Shown here in pieces: positions 29,216 through 37,092 of a stretch of DNA of 64,000 nucleotides; the stretch's first letter is position 1; each line of letters starts with the position of its first letter. Source of the DNA: Zhongshania antarctica (GTDB taxonomy: Bacteria > Pseudomonadota > Gammaproteobacteria > Pseudomonadales > Spongiibacteraceae); contig NZ_JACHHW010000002.1 of NCBI RefSeq assembly GCF_014202945.1, positions 372,001-436,000 of the forward strand, in the 5' to 3' direction. The position numbers and the translations under genes are program-made. The notes beneath the pieces were generated by a model. The model made no database searches, was not told where the DNA came from, and worked only from the letters and a program-made list of their open reading frames with translations.

Positions 29216-30597
29216 GCCTGCTCGCCCTCACGGCTAGTACCCAGCGCCTTTTTTGCTTTTGCGTTGGGCGTTAGCGCCTTATCACTGCGCAACGATGCGG
29301 GGAATACAATAGATACCGCCAAGCCCCTGCTCTGCAAACCTGATTTCATGACTATTTTAGCACCGTGTAACTCTGCAATATGCTCGACAATGGATAAGCC
29401 TAAACCACATCCGCTTGCTCCCGAGCTGTGGCGGTCGCCCCCCAGCCGATAAAAACGTTCGAACACCCGACTCTTCGCCTCGGCCGATATACCCGGCCCG
29501 TTATCTGCCACCGTTAGCCAAACCTCGCTGGTCTTGACCTCAGTGCGCAACTCAATGCGTCCGCCCTGCTGGGTATATTTGCTGGCATTATTGACCAAGT
29601 TTTGCAGTAAAATCCCAAGTGCGAAGCGGTCGCCATCCACGGTTACGGCATCGCCTGCTAACTCGATGGTTTGCTGTTTAGCAGCGCAATCGGCGTAGCG
29701 CTCAGCAATAGCATCGCGAGCTAAGCTTCGCAGCGATATTTTTTCAAATTTTGCTGGGTAGTGATCTGGTGTGGTGCGGTGTAGTAATAGCATTTGCTCG
29801 ACCAAATGCGCTAGGCGGTCTACGTCTTTAGTCAAGCTGCGCAAAGAATCACTGCCGTTGGGCAGCTCATCGCGCACATTGTGAAGGTGCATTTTAATTG
29901 CACTGATGGGTGTCCGTAACTCATGGGCGGCATCGGCAGAGAAGCGGCGCTCTCGTTCAAACGAGGCGCTCAAGCGACTTAGCATAGAGTTTACCGATTG
30001 AATAACCGGCAACAATTCTACCGGTGCACCATCAACTCGAATGGCGCCAAAATCGTCGGGCGATTTTCGGCGCAGAATGCCCGCCAGTACGCCAAGGCTA
30101 CTTAAGCCGTGGCCAATGATTAACCAAATTAATATTCCCGCCACGGGTAATACCAAAACCACCGGTACAACAGATTCTAATATCACGCTCTCGGCTAAAC
30201 GATAGCGTTGATCTACGCGCTCAGCGACCACCACTCGTCGACCAGAATTCGGGTTTAAATAGCTTAGCGTGCGCCAGCGGTAATCATTAAAGTTATGTTC
30301 ACCAAAACCCGGTACTTCGCTAATAATTTGTGCGGGCGCGTGGACAGAACGCCACAGTAATTTGCCTTCGCCTGAAAAAATTTGGAAGACCATTTGCTCA
30401 TCATCTGCTGACGGCGGCGATTCCACATTCGGCAATGGCATGGCCGCAAATTGCGCGGCCATTTCGCTTAACTTTTGATCAAATAGATTTTCAGCCTCCA
30501 GCATACTTGAGCGATAACCGTGCAGCGCGGCAATAAAGTTAACCAGCATAAGTGCCGACAACACACTAATGATCAAAAAACGGCGCAGCGAGGTCAT
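29212..30597 (-). CDS. sensor histidine kinase
   Basis: This membrane sensor (461 residues) has transmembrane helices at about 5-25 and 138-162 flanking a periplasmic domain of roughly 110 residues. A HAMP-like linker follows, then the H-box ADAAHELRTPISAIKMHLHN (His225) and a complete HATPase with N box (LVNNASKYT), G1 (VADNGPGIS) and G2 (GLGLSIV). The architecture resembles QseC/PmrB kinases. It overlaps the response regulator by four bases upstream and the cupredoxin gene by four bases downstream, so it probably controls metal-uptake functions. The signal is unknown. Confidence 0.93.
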   Translation of the reverse strand: MTSLRRFLIISVLSALMLVNFIAALHGYRSSMLEAENLFDQKLSEMAAQFAAMPLPNVESPPSADDEQMVFQIFSGEGKLLWRSVHAPAQIISEVPGFGEHNFNDYRWRTLSYLNPNSGRRVVVAERVDQRYRLAESVILESVVPVVLVLPVAGILIWLIIGHGLSSLGVLAGILRRKSPDDFGAIRVDGAPVELLPVIQSVNSMLSRLSASFERERRFSADAAHELRTPISAIKMHLHNVRDELPNGSDSLRSLTKDVDRLAHLVEQMLLLHRTTPDHYPAKFEKISLRSLARDAIAERYADCAAKQQTIELAGDAVTVDGDRFALGILLQNLVNNASKYTQQGGRIELRTEVKTSEVWLTVADNGPGISAEAKSRVFERFYRLGGDRHSSGASGCGLGLSIVEHIAELHGAKIVMKSGLQSRGLAVSIVFPASLRSDKALTPNAKAKKALGTSREGEQA

Positions 30598-31256
30598 TCA
30601 CTGTCACCCAGAATGAAGCCAACCCCGCGAATGGTCTTGATAACCGAGTGACCTAATTTTTTACGTAGATTATGCACATGCACATCGACAGTATTACTAT
30701 TAACTTCATCGCCCCAGCTATAAAGTTTTTCTTCTAATTGCTCCCGACTAAATACCTGACCAGGACGGTCAGCCAAGGCCCGTAAAATGGCAAACTCGCG
30801 ACGAGAGACCTTTTGCACTTCACCATTCAATTGCACTTCATGGCTAGCTATATTAAGACTGACATTGCCAATATGAATTTCTGCTTCGCGCAGTGGACCA
30901 CTGCGCCGCGACAGCACGCGGATGCGGGCCAATAGTTCTTCAAAAGCAAACGGCTTAGTAAGATAGTCATCGGCGCCGGCATCGAGTCCTGTAATTTTAT
31001 CGCTAAGACCGTCACGGGCAGTGAGGATAAGCACAGGAATACCGGTTTGAATTTTGCGCAACGCTTGCAACAGGCTGAGACCGTCGATATCTGGCAAGCC
31101 CAAATCCAATATCACTAAATCTAATTGGCCTGCTTCATAAAAGCGCACAGCATTGACGCCAGTCGCCGCGTGGTCAACGGCATACCCCGCCCGTCGCAGC
31201 GCGGTCAACATACCTTGGGCTAAACTTTCATCGTCTTCGATAAGCAGTAAACGCAT
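30594..31256 (-). CDS. OmpR-family response regulator
   Basis: This 220-residue regulator has an N-terminal receiver domain (acidic pair Asp8-Asp9, phospho-acceptor Asp51 in LVILDLGLPD, and the Lys of LTKPFAFEE) and a C-terminal winged helix ending VHNLRKKLGHSVIKTIRGVGFIL. It resembles QseB/PmrA proteins. It is the first gene of the operon with the kinase, cupredoxin and FTR1 permease, starting at ATG 31256. It probably binds upstream of itself in the 31,257-31,656 gap; no direct-repeat operator was clear. Confidence 0.94.
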   Translation of the reverse strand: MRLLLIEDDESLAQGMLTALRRAGYAVDHAATGVNAVRFYEAGQLDLVILDLGLPDIDGLSLLQALRKIQTGIPVLILTARDGLSDKITGLDAGADDYLTKPFAFEELLARIRVLSRRSGPLREAEIHIGNVSLNIASHEVQLNGEVQKVSRREFAILRALADRPGQVFSREQLEEKLYSWGDEVNSNTVDVHVHNLRKKLGHSVIKTIRGVGFILGDSE

Positions 31257-31656
31257 TATTGAAACTCACTTTTTAATAAGCGTAGCGCATTTGGTTTTGG
31301 CATATTAACACGTACTGCTTTAGCGCAAGGGAGCATCGCCTTACTGCTTCATCAGGTTTTTTCTACCGAAACGGTTTTGAGTAGGTCTGTTCGCCCTCAC
31401 ATCGCAATGTAATGCTGCTAGCGTAAAGATTGAATTTTAAGGAATACTTAAGAAAATAAAGGGAGGGGGAAAAGGTCAGCCACGGCGGCTTTGTGGCTGC
31501 CTTCATCTATCGAGCAAAGAGTACATTGGCAATGACAAGCAGTAACGACGGGAAGGTATGCGGCAGCACTTTGTCACGAGTGCCGCGTTACACAGCACTC
31601 GGAAAAAATGAATACCTACCGCTCGCTAAGCACTGCCCAAACAAGCAAAACAAAAC
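31257..31656. other. intergenic region upstream of the two-component operon
   Basis: This gap of about 400 bases holds the promoter of the minus-strand regulator operon and the 3' region of the LpoB-like gene. A CAGCCAC...GTGGCTG hairpin (31477-31499, 9-base loop) is present without a T-tract. A plus-strand open frame overlapping the LpoB gene looks spurious. No other gene was seen. Confidence 0.4.
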
Positions 31657-32259
31657 TTACCAGCTTACCGACTTAGAGGAGCCACGCTTTACAATCGGAG
31701 TTTCGCCTTCCCAAATAGCTAAACCAGATTTAATCTCTGTTAAGCTCAACTGAAAGAAGTACTCCACTTGGGTTTTGTTACGGCCCATGCTGTGATTGCG
31801 CTGCAAAATTTTACCGGTGAGCGACAAGTCTGGTGCTTGCAACTGCCCCTTTGCGGCAATACCTTTCTGGTCAAATTCACTATTACCACGCAGTTCGCGG
31901 GCAACATAACTCATTTCGTCTTCGGGGCCATTAAACGCCACCGCCGTAGTGACCATAACCTTGCCGGAATTAAGCAATTCAATGCGGATTTTTTTCACGA
32001 GCTGGTCGGTATCAATCCGCTGCATGGTGTCGTTAATCATGCGCCCAATCGCCAAAATATAACGACCGCCGCTGGGCTTGCTCACCGCCCCACTGGCAAT
32101 CATCGACTGTACAGCTTCACCGGCTGCCTTTTCAAAATCCCGGTATTCCAAGCCCATTACCGAATCGGCGGTGTCGTTGTTGGTGTCAACAATTTTCACG
32201 CCGCTGGCACAGCCCGTGAGTACCAGCGCCATAGCGCAGGCTGCAAATAATTTTTTCAT
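31657..32259 (-). CDS. lpoB: LpoB-like penicillin-binding protein activator lipoprotein
   Basis: This outer-membrane lipoprotein has 200 residues, with the lipobox LTGC at Cys17. The body matches the LpoB family (YcfM): SVMGLEYRDFEKAAGEAVQSM, YILAIGRMINDTMQRIDTDQL, and a C-terminal SLTEIKSGLAIWEGE. In E. coli LpoB reaches through peptidoglycan to stimulate PBP1b. It follows a YcfL-like gene (12 bases) and a COG3014 gene on the same strand, the neighbourhood known from Vibrio and relatives. Its partner PBP here is not known. The start is ATG 32259. Confidence 0.85.
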   Translation of the reverse strand: MKKLFAACAMALVLTGCASGVKIVDTNNDTADSVMGLEYRDFEKAAGEAVQSMIASGAVSKPSGGRYILAIGRMINDTMQRIDTDQLVKKIRIELLNSGKVMVTTAVAFNGPEDEMSYVARELRGNSEFDQKGIAAKGQLQAPDLSLTGKILQRNHSMGRNKTQVEYFFQLSLTEIKSGLAIWEGETPIVKRGSSKSVSW

Positions 32260-32271
32260 GTGTTTACCCCT

Positions 32272-32655
32272 TTATTTTTCGGCAATTTCAAAACGATAAT
32301 CAACGGCTTCTGGCCCCGGCCCACTCTGCACAATTTCCACGGTTTGACCCGGCTCAATAGTGCGCTCCTGCCATTTTCCCAACACGGTAGTCACTGGCTG
32401 GCCATCTGCCCGATACCACAGTACACGGAAAGAAATCCGCACTGTGGTCATGGCCTTGGATTCAGCCCGCAGCATTAATTTGGTACCGGTTTCACGGTCT
32501 GGCCACTCGCGCAGTTCCAAAATATCGAGGTAACGACCGTCGTAGCTAACATGTGCTGCCCACGCTGGCGCATTGTCTCCCTGCCGTAAACCGGCACAAG
32601 CCGAGACCAATAGGGCTAGTCCAAAAACCACCATAATCCGCTTTAATATAGTCAT
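32272..32655 (-). CDS. YcfL-like DUF1425 lipoprotein
   Basis: A 127-residue lipoprotein with signal peptide and lipobox VSAC (Cys20). The mature part is a single beta-sandwich-like domain (VRISFRVLWYRADGQPVTTVLGKWQERTIEPGQTVEIV), the pattern of E. coli YcfL (DUF1425), which is also encoded next to LpoB (YcfM). It is predicted to be periplasmic and anchored in the outer membrane. The function is unknown, and the linkage to LpoB suggests a part in cell-wall growth. Confidence 0.85.
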   Translation of the reverse strand: MTILKRIMVVFGLALLVSACAGLRQGDNAPAWAAHVSYDGRYLDILELREWPDRETGTKLMLRAESKAMTTVRISFRVLWYRADGQPVTTVLGKWQERTIEPGQTVEIVQSGPGPEAVDYRFEIAEK

Positions 32656-32667
32656 CGATGATTCCTT

Positions 32668-34092
32668 TTATAAATAAAACAACTCGACATAGGGCGCGGC
32701 ATTTGGGCTCGGCTGCTTAATATAGATCAACACATCTTTATCTGCAGGCAAACTCATTGTCGTCGCCAAACCACTACCATAAGGTATTCGTAAATCTACT
32801 GCCTGTTTAGCAGGCATTTTTGCTAAAGACCACTGTTCCGGCATGGCATGCCAGCCACGGGTATCTGCTGAGGCGCTGGCATTGGCGTAGACCATGCCCG
32901 CAATATTGCCCAGCGGCCCCAACTCTTTTGCCATGCGATCTTGGAGCACGGCCTTGCTCGCCGCCGACACAATTGCCCGTGTTACCGTTGCCGACCAGCG
33001 CTTTTGAAACTCGGTTTGCATGACTCTATCCATACGAGCAAAGGACTGGAATTCCACTGCCTGCGCGCCCAGCGCAATGCTATTTACGCTGCTGCGACTG
33101 GATCGGTTTACTAGCTCAGGGAGCGCCACCGTTACCTGAATAAATGCGTTCATGGTAAACCAGGGTATCGAAAAGCGTTTTTCGCTATACACCGGGCTTA
33201 AGCCGCTTTCATACACTACCCAGCGCTGAGCAGCTCCCGTACTCAAGCGCCCCCGCTGCCGCAAGTTCAATAAATCCTCAGCGATAATGGGATGGCCACC
33301 AACCATGCCGTTAACTCGCTCTAATAAGGTCTCGGCCTGGCCAATATCGCTACCCGAACCACTCGCGAGAAACATCGCATTCATATACGCCACCGCGGGG
33401 TTCACAAAGCTGTCGTAGACCTGCCACTGGTCCATATTCGGAAAGTTCTGGCGCAGCGCATTCTGCACACCGGGTGAGCGCAGGTTACGCTTGGCCTCCG
33501 CACTTTCTTGTTGCGCTTCGACAATCATCTCTTGATAGCGTTCTACCGCAATCCGCACCCGCTCATTGGCACGGTTAAACTCCACCCGGGCATTGTCTCT
33601 CTCGCCCAATGACCAAAATGCCAGTGCCTTGTAAAAATTGCTTAAAATACGCTCGGCGGGCGGCGGCTCATAGGAGCGCACCGCATCGTTCACCAAAACG
33701 GCGCCGATATTTTCGCCGAGTTTTCGGGCGCCGCCCTGCACGTCTTTGTCTTTAAATAGGTTCTCTAGGGCATCGTAATGGGCAATCGCCCGACGGGGAT
33801 TGCCCGCCAAACGCCAATTTTCGGCCACCTCAAGATGCAATAACACCTCGCCGGAACGCGCCACAACAGGCTGTAATTCTCGGGTTTTAATGTCCATTAA
33901 GCCGAGCTGCTGCTCAATAGCCTCGGCGGCGGCGAGGTATTGCCCTGCTTGGTAGCGCTGATCGATATTTTGGACAAAATCGCTGTTTTGGTAGTTCACG
34001 CAGCCACCGAGAAACAACGACAGCAATAATAAGCAGCAGGCGTGAGCAAGTAGCGGCCAAGGTCGATTAAGCCTTTTTACTTGATCTATCAC
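32668..34092 (-). CDS. COG3014-type lipoprotein
   Basis: A 474-residue exported protein with a hydrophobic signal and lipobox LGGC (Cys31). The mature region is helical with a tetratricopeptide-like first half (YQAGQYLAAAEAIEQQLGLMD, FYKALAFWSLGERDNARVEFNRANERV), fitting the COG3014 family encoded beside LpoB and YcfL homologues. The frame begins with GTG 34092, preceded by GGGAGTGGG; no ATG is available near the signal sequence. It lies 48 bases after the HexR-like gene. The function is uncharacterised; a scaffold role in the envelope is inferred. Confidence 0.82.
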   Translation of the reverse strand: MIDQVKRLNRPWPLLAHACCLLLLSLFLGGCVNYQNSDFVQNIDQRYQAGQYLAAAEAIEQQLGLMDIKTRELQPVVARSGEVLLHLEVAENWRLAGNPRRAIAHYDALENLFKDKDVQGGARKLGENIGAVLVNDAVRSYEPPPAERILSNFYKALAFWSLGERDNARVEFNRANERVRIAVERYQEMIVEAQQESAEAKRNLRSPGVQNALRQNFPNMDQWQVYDSFVNPAVAYMNAMFLASGSGSDIGQAETLLERVNGMVGGHPIIAEDLLNLRQRGRLSTGAAQRWVVYESGLSPVYSEKRFSIPWFTMNAFIQVTVALPELVNRSSRSSVNSIALGAQAVEFQSFARMDRVMQTEFQKRWSATVTRAIVSAASKAVLQDRMAKELGPLGNIAGMVYANASASADTRGWHAMPEQWSLAKMPAKQAVDLRIPYGSGLATTMSLPADKDVLIYIKQPSPNAAPYVELFYL

Positions 34093-34140
34093 TTATTTGC
34101 CCACTCCCAATCCAAATACGCTGAATAACCCTAGGCTGTG

Positions 34141-35004
34141 CTATAGACCGCTGCTTTTAGAATCCGTGCGCAGCGCCTGCAAGCCTTTTTCAATGGTGTT
34201 CAAATGCTCGCGAACCCCGGCTTTGCTGCGCGAGATACCCACCGCAAGAATATCCAATACCGCCATATGGGCGAGGCGCGACGGCAGCGGTGTGTAATCG
34301 CCGTCGTCTTTATCGACATCAATGGCAATGGCCAGATCAGCCAACACCGCTACTGGCGAGCCAGAGGGCGCCAAAGCAATAACCGGTGCGCCACTTTGCT
34401 GGGCCAACTTGATGGCGTCAAGTAGGGCGCGGGTGCGGCCCGACTGGGAGATGGCCACGACCACGTCGTTTTTCTGTAATGACATGGCCGACATCGCTTG
34501 CACATGGGGGTCGGAATACACGCTGGCCGAAATTTGCAAGCGAAACAGATTGTGCTGGGCATCGGTGGCCACCGCCGCCGAGGCACCAAAGCCGTAAAAC
34601 TCCACCCGCCGCGCGGCGCTAAGCAAGGCGACCGCCTGCTCAATGGCACTGACCTCAATACTATCGCGAACCTTTTTCAAAGCTTCCATGGTGGAATCGA
34701 ACACCTTAAACGTGTACTGGCGGGCGGAGTCTTCGTCGCCAAAGCTGAATTCTTCGTAGTCTGGGCTGTGGGCGATATGCTGAGCGAGGGCGACCTTAAA
34801 GTTCTGAAAGCCATCACAGCCTATCGCGCGACAGAAGCGCACCACCGTTGGCTCACTAACATGGGCCTCTTGAGCCAAATCGACAATCCGCATATGAATG
34901 ACTTCTTTGCGGTTTTCAAGAATATAGTCGGCCACCTTGCGCTCAGAGCGACGCATTTGCTCCCGGCAGGTTTCCATGGCACGGATAATATTTCTCGGTC
35001 GCAA
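34141..35004 (-). CDS. hexR: HexR-type RpiR family regulator with SIS domain
   Basis: A 287-residue transcription factor. The N-terminal helix-turn-helix contains VDLAQEAHVSEPTVVRFCRAIGCDGFQNFKVALAQ, and the C-terminal SIS sugar-phosphate domain contains VEFYGFGASAAVATDAQHNLFRL and VVAISQSGRTRALLD. It closely resembles Pseudomonas HexR, which senses KDPG and represses Entner-Doudoroff genes. The start is TTG 35004, preceded by GGAG at 6 bases; ATG 34977 is the alternative. No zwf, edd or pgl is adjacent. Three envelope lipoprotein genes lie downstream on the same strand. The specific role is inferred. Confidence 0.85.
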   Translation of the reverse strand: MRPRNIIRAMETCREQMRRSERKVADYILENRKEVIHMRIVDLAQEAHVSEPTVVRFCRAIGCDGFQNFKVALAQHIAHSPDYEEFSFGDEDSARQYTFKVFDSTMEALKKVRDSIEVSAIEQAVALLSAARRVEFYGFGASAAVATDAQHNLFRLQISASVYSDPHVQAMSAMSLQKNDVVVAISQSGRTRALLDAIKLAQQSGAPVIALAPSGSPVAVLADLAIAIDVDKDDGDYTPLPSRLAHMAVLDILAVGISRSKAGVREHLNTIEKGLQALRTDSKSSGL

Positions 35005-35224
35005 ATTTAACTCCGACAGCTCAGTTTTAGTTATTTAGGCCCTTTATTGTAACTCAGCCTAGAAGTATTGGCGCCTACTCGCCGCTAAACGGCGCTTCCC
35101 CCCAATATTGGGGAGGTCACCCCGCGCAATAAGCCCTAGCCTTACTCTAGGGGAGGCTCTGCACAAGGTGTGTATTTAGGGTTTGATCTTATTAAAAAAT
35201 AGTGCGGCTATTGGAGTAGCGACA

Positions 35225-36850
35225 ATGAAGTTAAAATTGCTTGGTTTGAACTGTATATTTCTTATCAGTGCCTGCGGCGGTGGAAGTGGCTCTAGCGGTG
35301 GCGGCGGCTCGCCCGCAGCCGATGATAGCCTGCAAGGCATTTTTACCGATAGCCCGGTGTACGGTGTTAAATACCAAACCGATAGCTTGCAGGGTCTGAC
35401 GAATGCCCTCGGCGAATTCAACTACCGCGAGGGTGAGTCAATTGTATTCTCTATTGGCGACCTGCTGTTCCCCAGCATCAGCGCAACACAGCAAATCACC
35501 CCAACAGATCTCGCCCAAGGTAATAGCGAAGTTCGCACTAATATTTTGCAGCTATTGCAATCGCTAGACAGCGATGGCAACCCCGACAATGGCATTGAGA
35601 TCTCAGCGGAAGCAGAAAACGCCTTTAAAGGCAGCACCTTAGATTTAGAAAGCGCCGACTTCGACAGCGAAGCCCAAACGATACTGGATACCATCAAAGA
35701 CGGTATTCAGCTTGTCAGCGAAGAGCAGGCTGAAGCACACTTTCAAAGTGCACAGGAATCACAAATTCTCGGCAGCTGGCTATACAGTGAAGGCGAGGGC
35801 AAACGCAATGTACTGACCTTTATTGATACAACACGGTATATCATTATTCACGAGCACAGCGATGACGGTGATCAAACTGCCGGTTCAGTTGAATTTGGCA
35901 ACTACACCTGGGACGTGGAGGATGGGGCATTCAGCACCTCGCTAATCGCCCAATCCGATAATTCTGGCGGCCTTTACGATGAGGGAAGCTCAGTATCAAC
36001 GGCCAGCGTCACCGGCGACACCCTAACGCTTAATTTTACCGACACTGATAGCGGCACAGTCAGTTTTAGCCGCGTAAAAAATCTGAACAATGGAATACAG
36101 GGCGCGTGGCAACTCTATGAGCCCGACGCAGATAACCTCAATATCCTCACCTTCCTGTCTAACTCCGAGTACGTTCTCGCGCACACCAATAACCTCGAAA
36201 GCTACGAGGACCTCCCTCAACAGGCTTTATCGGGTGAGTTTGGTACGTTTACGGTGGATGGGGGCAGCTATACCTTCACTGCCAGTGTAGATAGCGACGG
36301 TGACGGCGGCTTATACAATAAGGATGAGCTGAGTTACAACATCAGTGGCTTAACGGCCGAGCGGTGGGGCGACTTAAAGTTCGTGGACGAAGGCGAGCAA
36401 ATATTTTTTGCGCGAGTAGGACAGTTCACAAGCACACTCGTTGGCGAGGGTGACGATTTAGTCGATATTCTTGTGAATCGTGACGTCGGTTTTGATGAAA
36501 CCGCCTTAGTTGGTAATTGGCAGGTCACCTCTACCTCACCGTCTTATCACGACAAAGTGGGCTTTGTTGAAAGCTTCAGCGTTCAGCTCAAGGCAGATGG
36601 CACCGGCACCGTAACCTTCGAAGAAGATGATGTCACCACCCTTGTCTGGGAGGTGAACTCTGCGGGCACCCTGTCTTACACCGAGACCGATGACTCTGGC
36701 GACACTTGGCGTCTCAACATTGCACCGGTAAAAGGCGCGGCAAATAGTGTGTTAATTGATAGCAAAAGCCCCGCTGGCCAAGAAGATTTCGCCGATGTAC
36801 TCGTTGAAGCAAGCTTTACACCCATAACAAGCAAGGAGCTACAAAAATAA
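35225..36850 (+). CDS. large lipoprotein with repeated lipocalin-like units
   Basis: A 541-residue protein starting at ATG 35225 (GGAG ribosome-binding site); a TTG 14 codons upstream would put a foreign tail before the signal. The lipobox is ISAC (Cys17), followed by a Gly/Ser-rich linker. After an N-terminal domain containing DSPVYGVKYQT and GEFNYREGESIVFSIGDL, three related beta-rich units begin ILGSWLYSEGEGKRNVLTF, IQGAWQLYEPDADNLNILTF and LVGNWQVTSTSPSYHDKVGF. It is acidic and Asp-rich and probably exposed on the cell surface. I know no function. It is divergent from hexR. Confidence 0.8.
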   Translation: MKLKLLGLNCIFLISACGGGSGSSGGGGSPAADDSLQGIFTDSPVYGVKYQTDSLQGLTNALGEFNYREGESIVFSIGDLLFPSISATQQITPTDLAQGNSEVRTNILQLLQSLDSDGNPDNGIEISAEAENAFKGSTLDLESADFDSEAQTILDTIKDGIQLVSEEQAEAHFQSAQESQILGSWLYSEGEGKRNVLTFIDTTRYIIIHEHSDDGDQTAGSVEFGNYTWDVEDGAFSTSLIAQSDNSGGLYDEGSSVSTASVTGDTLTLNFTDTDSGTVSFSRVKNLNNGIQGAWQLYEPDADNLNILTFLSNSEYVLAHTNNLESYEDLPQQALSGEFGTFTVDGGSYTFTASVDSDGDGGLYNKDELSYNISGLTAERWGDLKFVDEGEQIFFARVGQFTSTLVGEGDDLVDILVNRDVGFDETALVGNWQVTSTSPSYHDKVGFVESFSVQLKADGTGTVTFEEDDVTTLVWEVNSAGTLSYTETDDSGDTWRLNIAPVKGAANSVLIDSKSPAGQEDFADVLVEASFTPITSKELQK

Positions 36851-36866
36851 CGGCACCTGCGCCACA

Positions 36867-36912
36867 AAAGCCCTAGGTATTCTGCCCATCCGAGCATGAT
36901 GCCTAGGGCTTT
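36867..36912 (+). terminator. 11-bp inverted repeat after the repeat lipoprotein gene
   Basis: AAAGCCCTAGG (36867-36877) and CCTAGGGCTTT (36902-36912) form a perfect 11-bp stem with a 24-base loop, starting 16 bases after the stop codon. A T-rich stretch follows (TCTGCATTTTTCTGC). It is a probable transcription terminator. Confidence 0.65.
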
Positions 36913-37092
36913 CTGCATTTTTCTGCATACGATTAACTCTGATCGTAAAGCGTCAAAAGCCTGCCATACCCTCCTCACCCTATCGATTTAGGCCCTTAGC
37001 CATAAAACTCGCGTCGAATATTGCCACTCACTCACCGCTAATCACCATTTTAGCGGTGCCAGCGGCGGATAATCCCAGTAGAATACGGCGCC

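Noticed and set aside
31493-31753. Plus-strand open frame of 86 codons
   Set aside because: Overlaps the LpoB-like gene antisense at its end and has no ribosome-binding site or family pattern.
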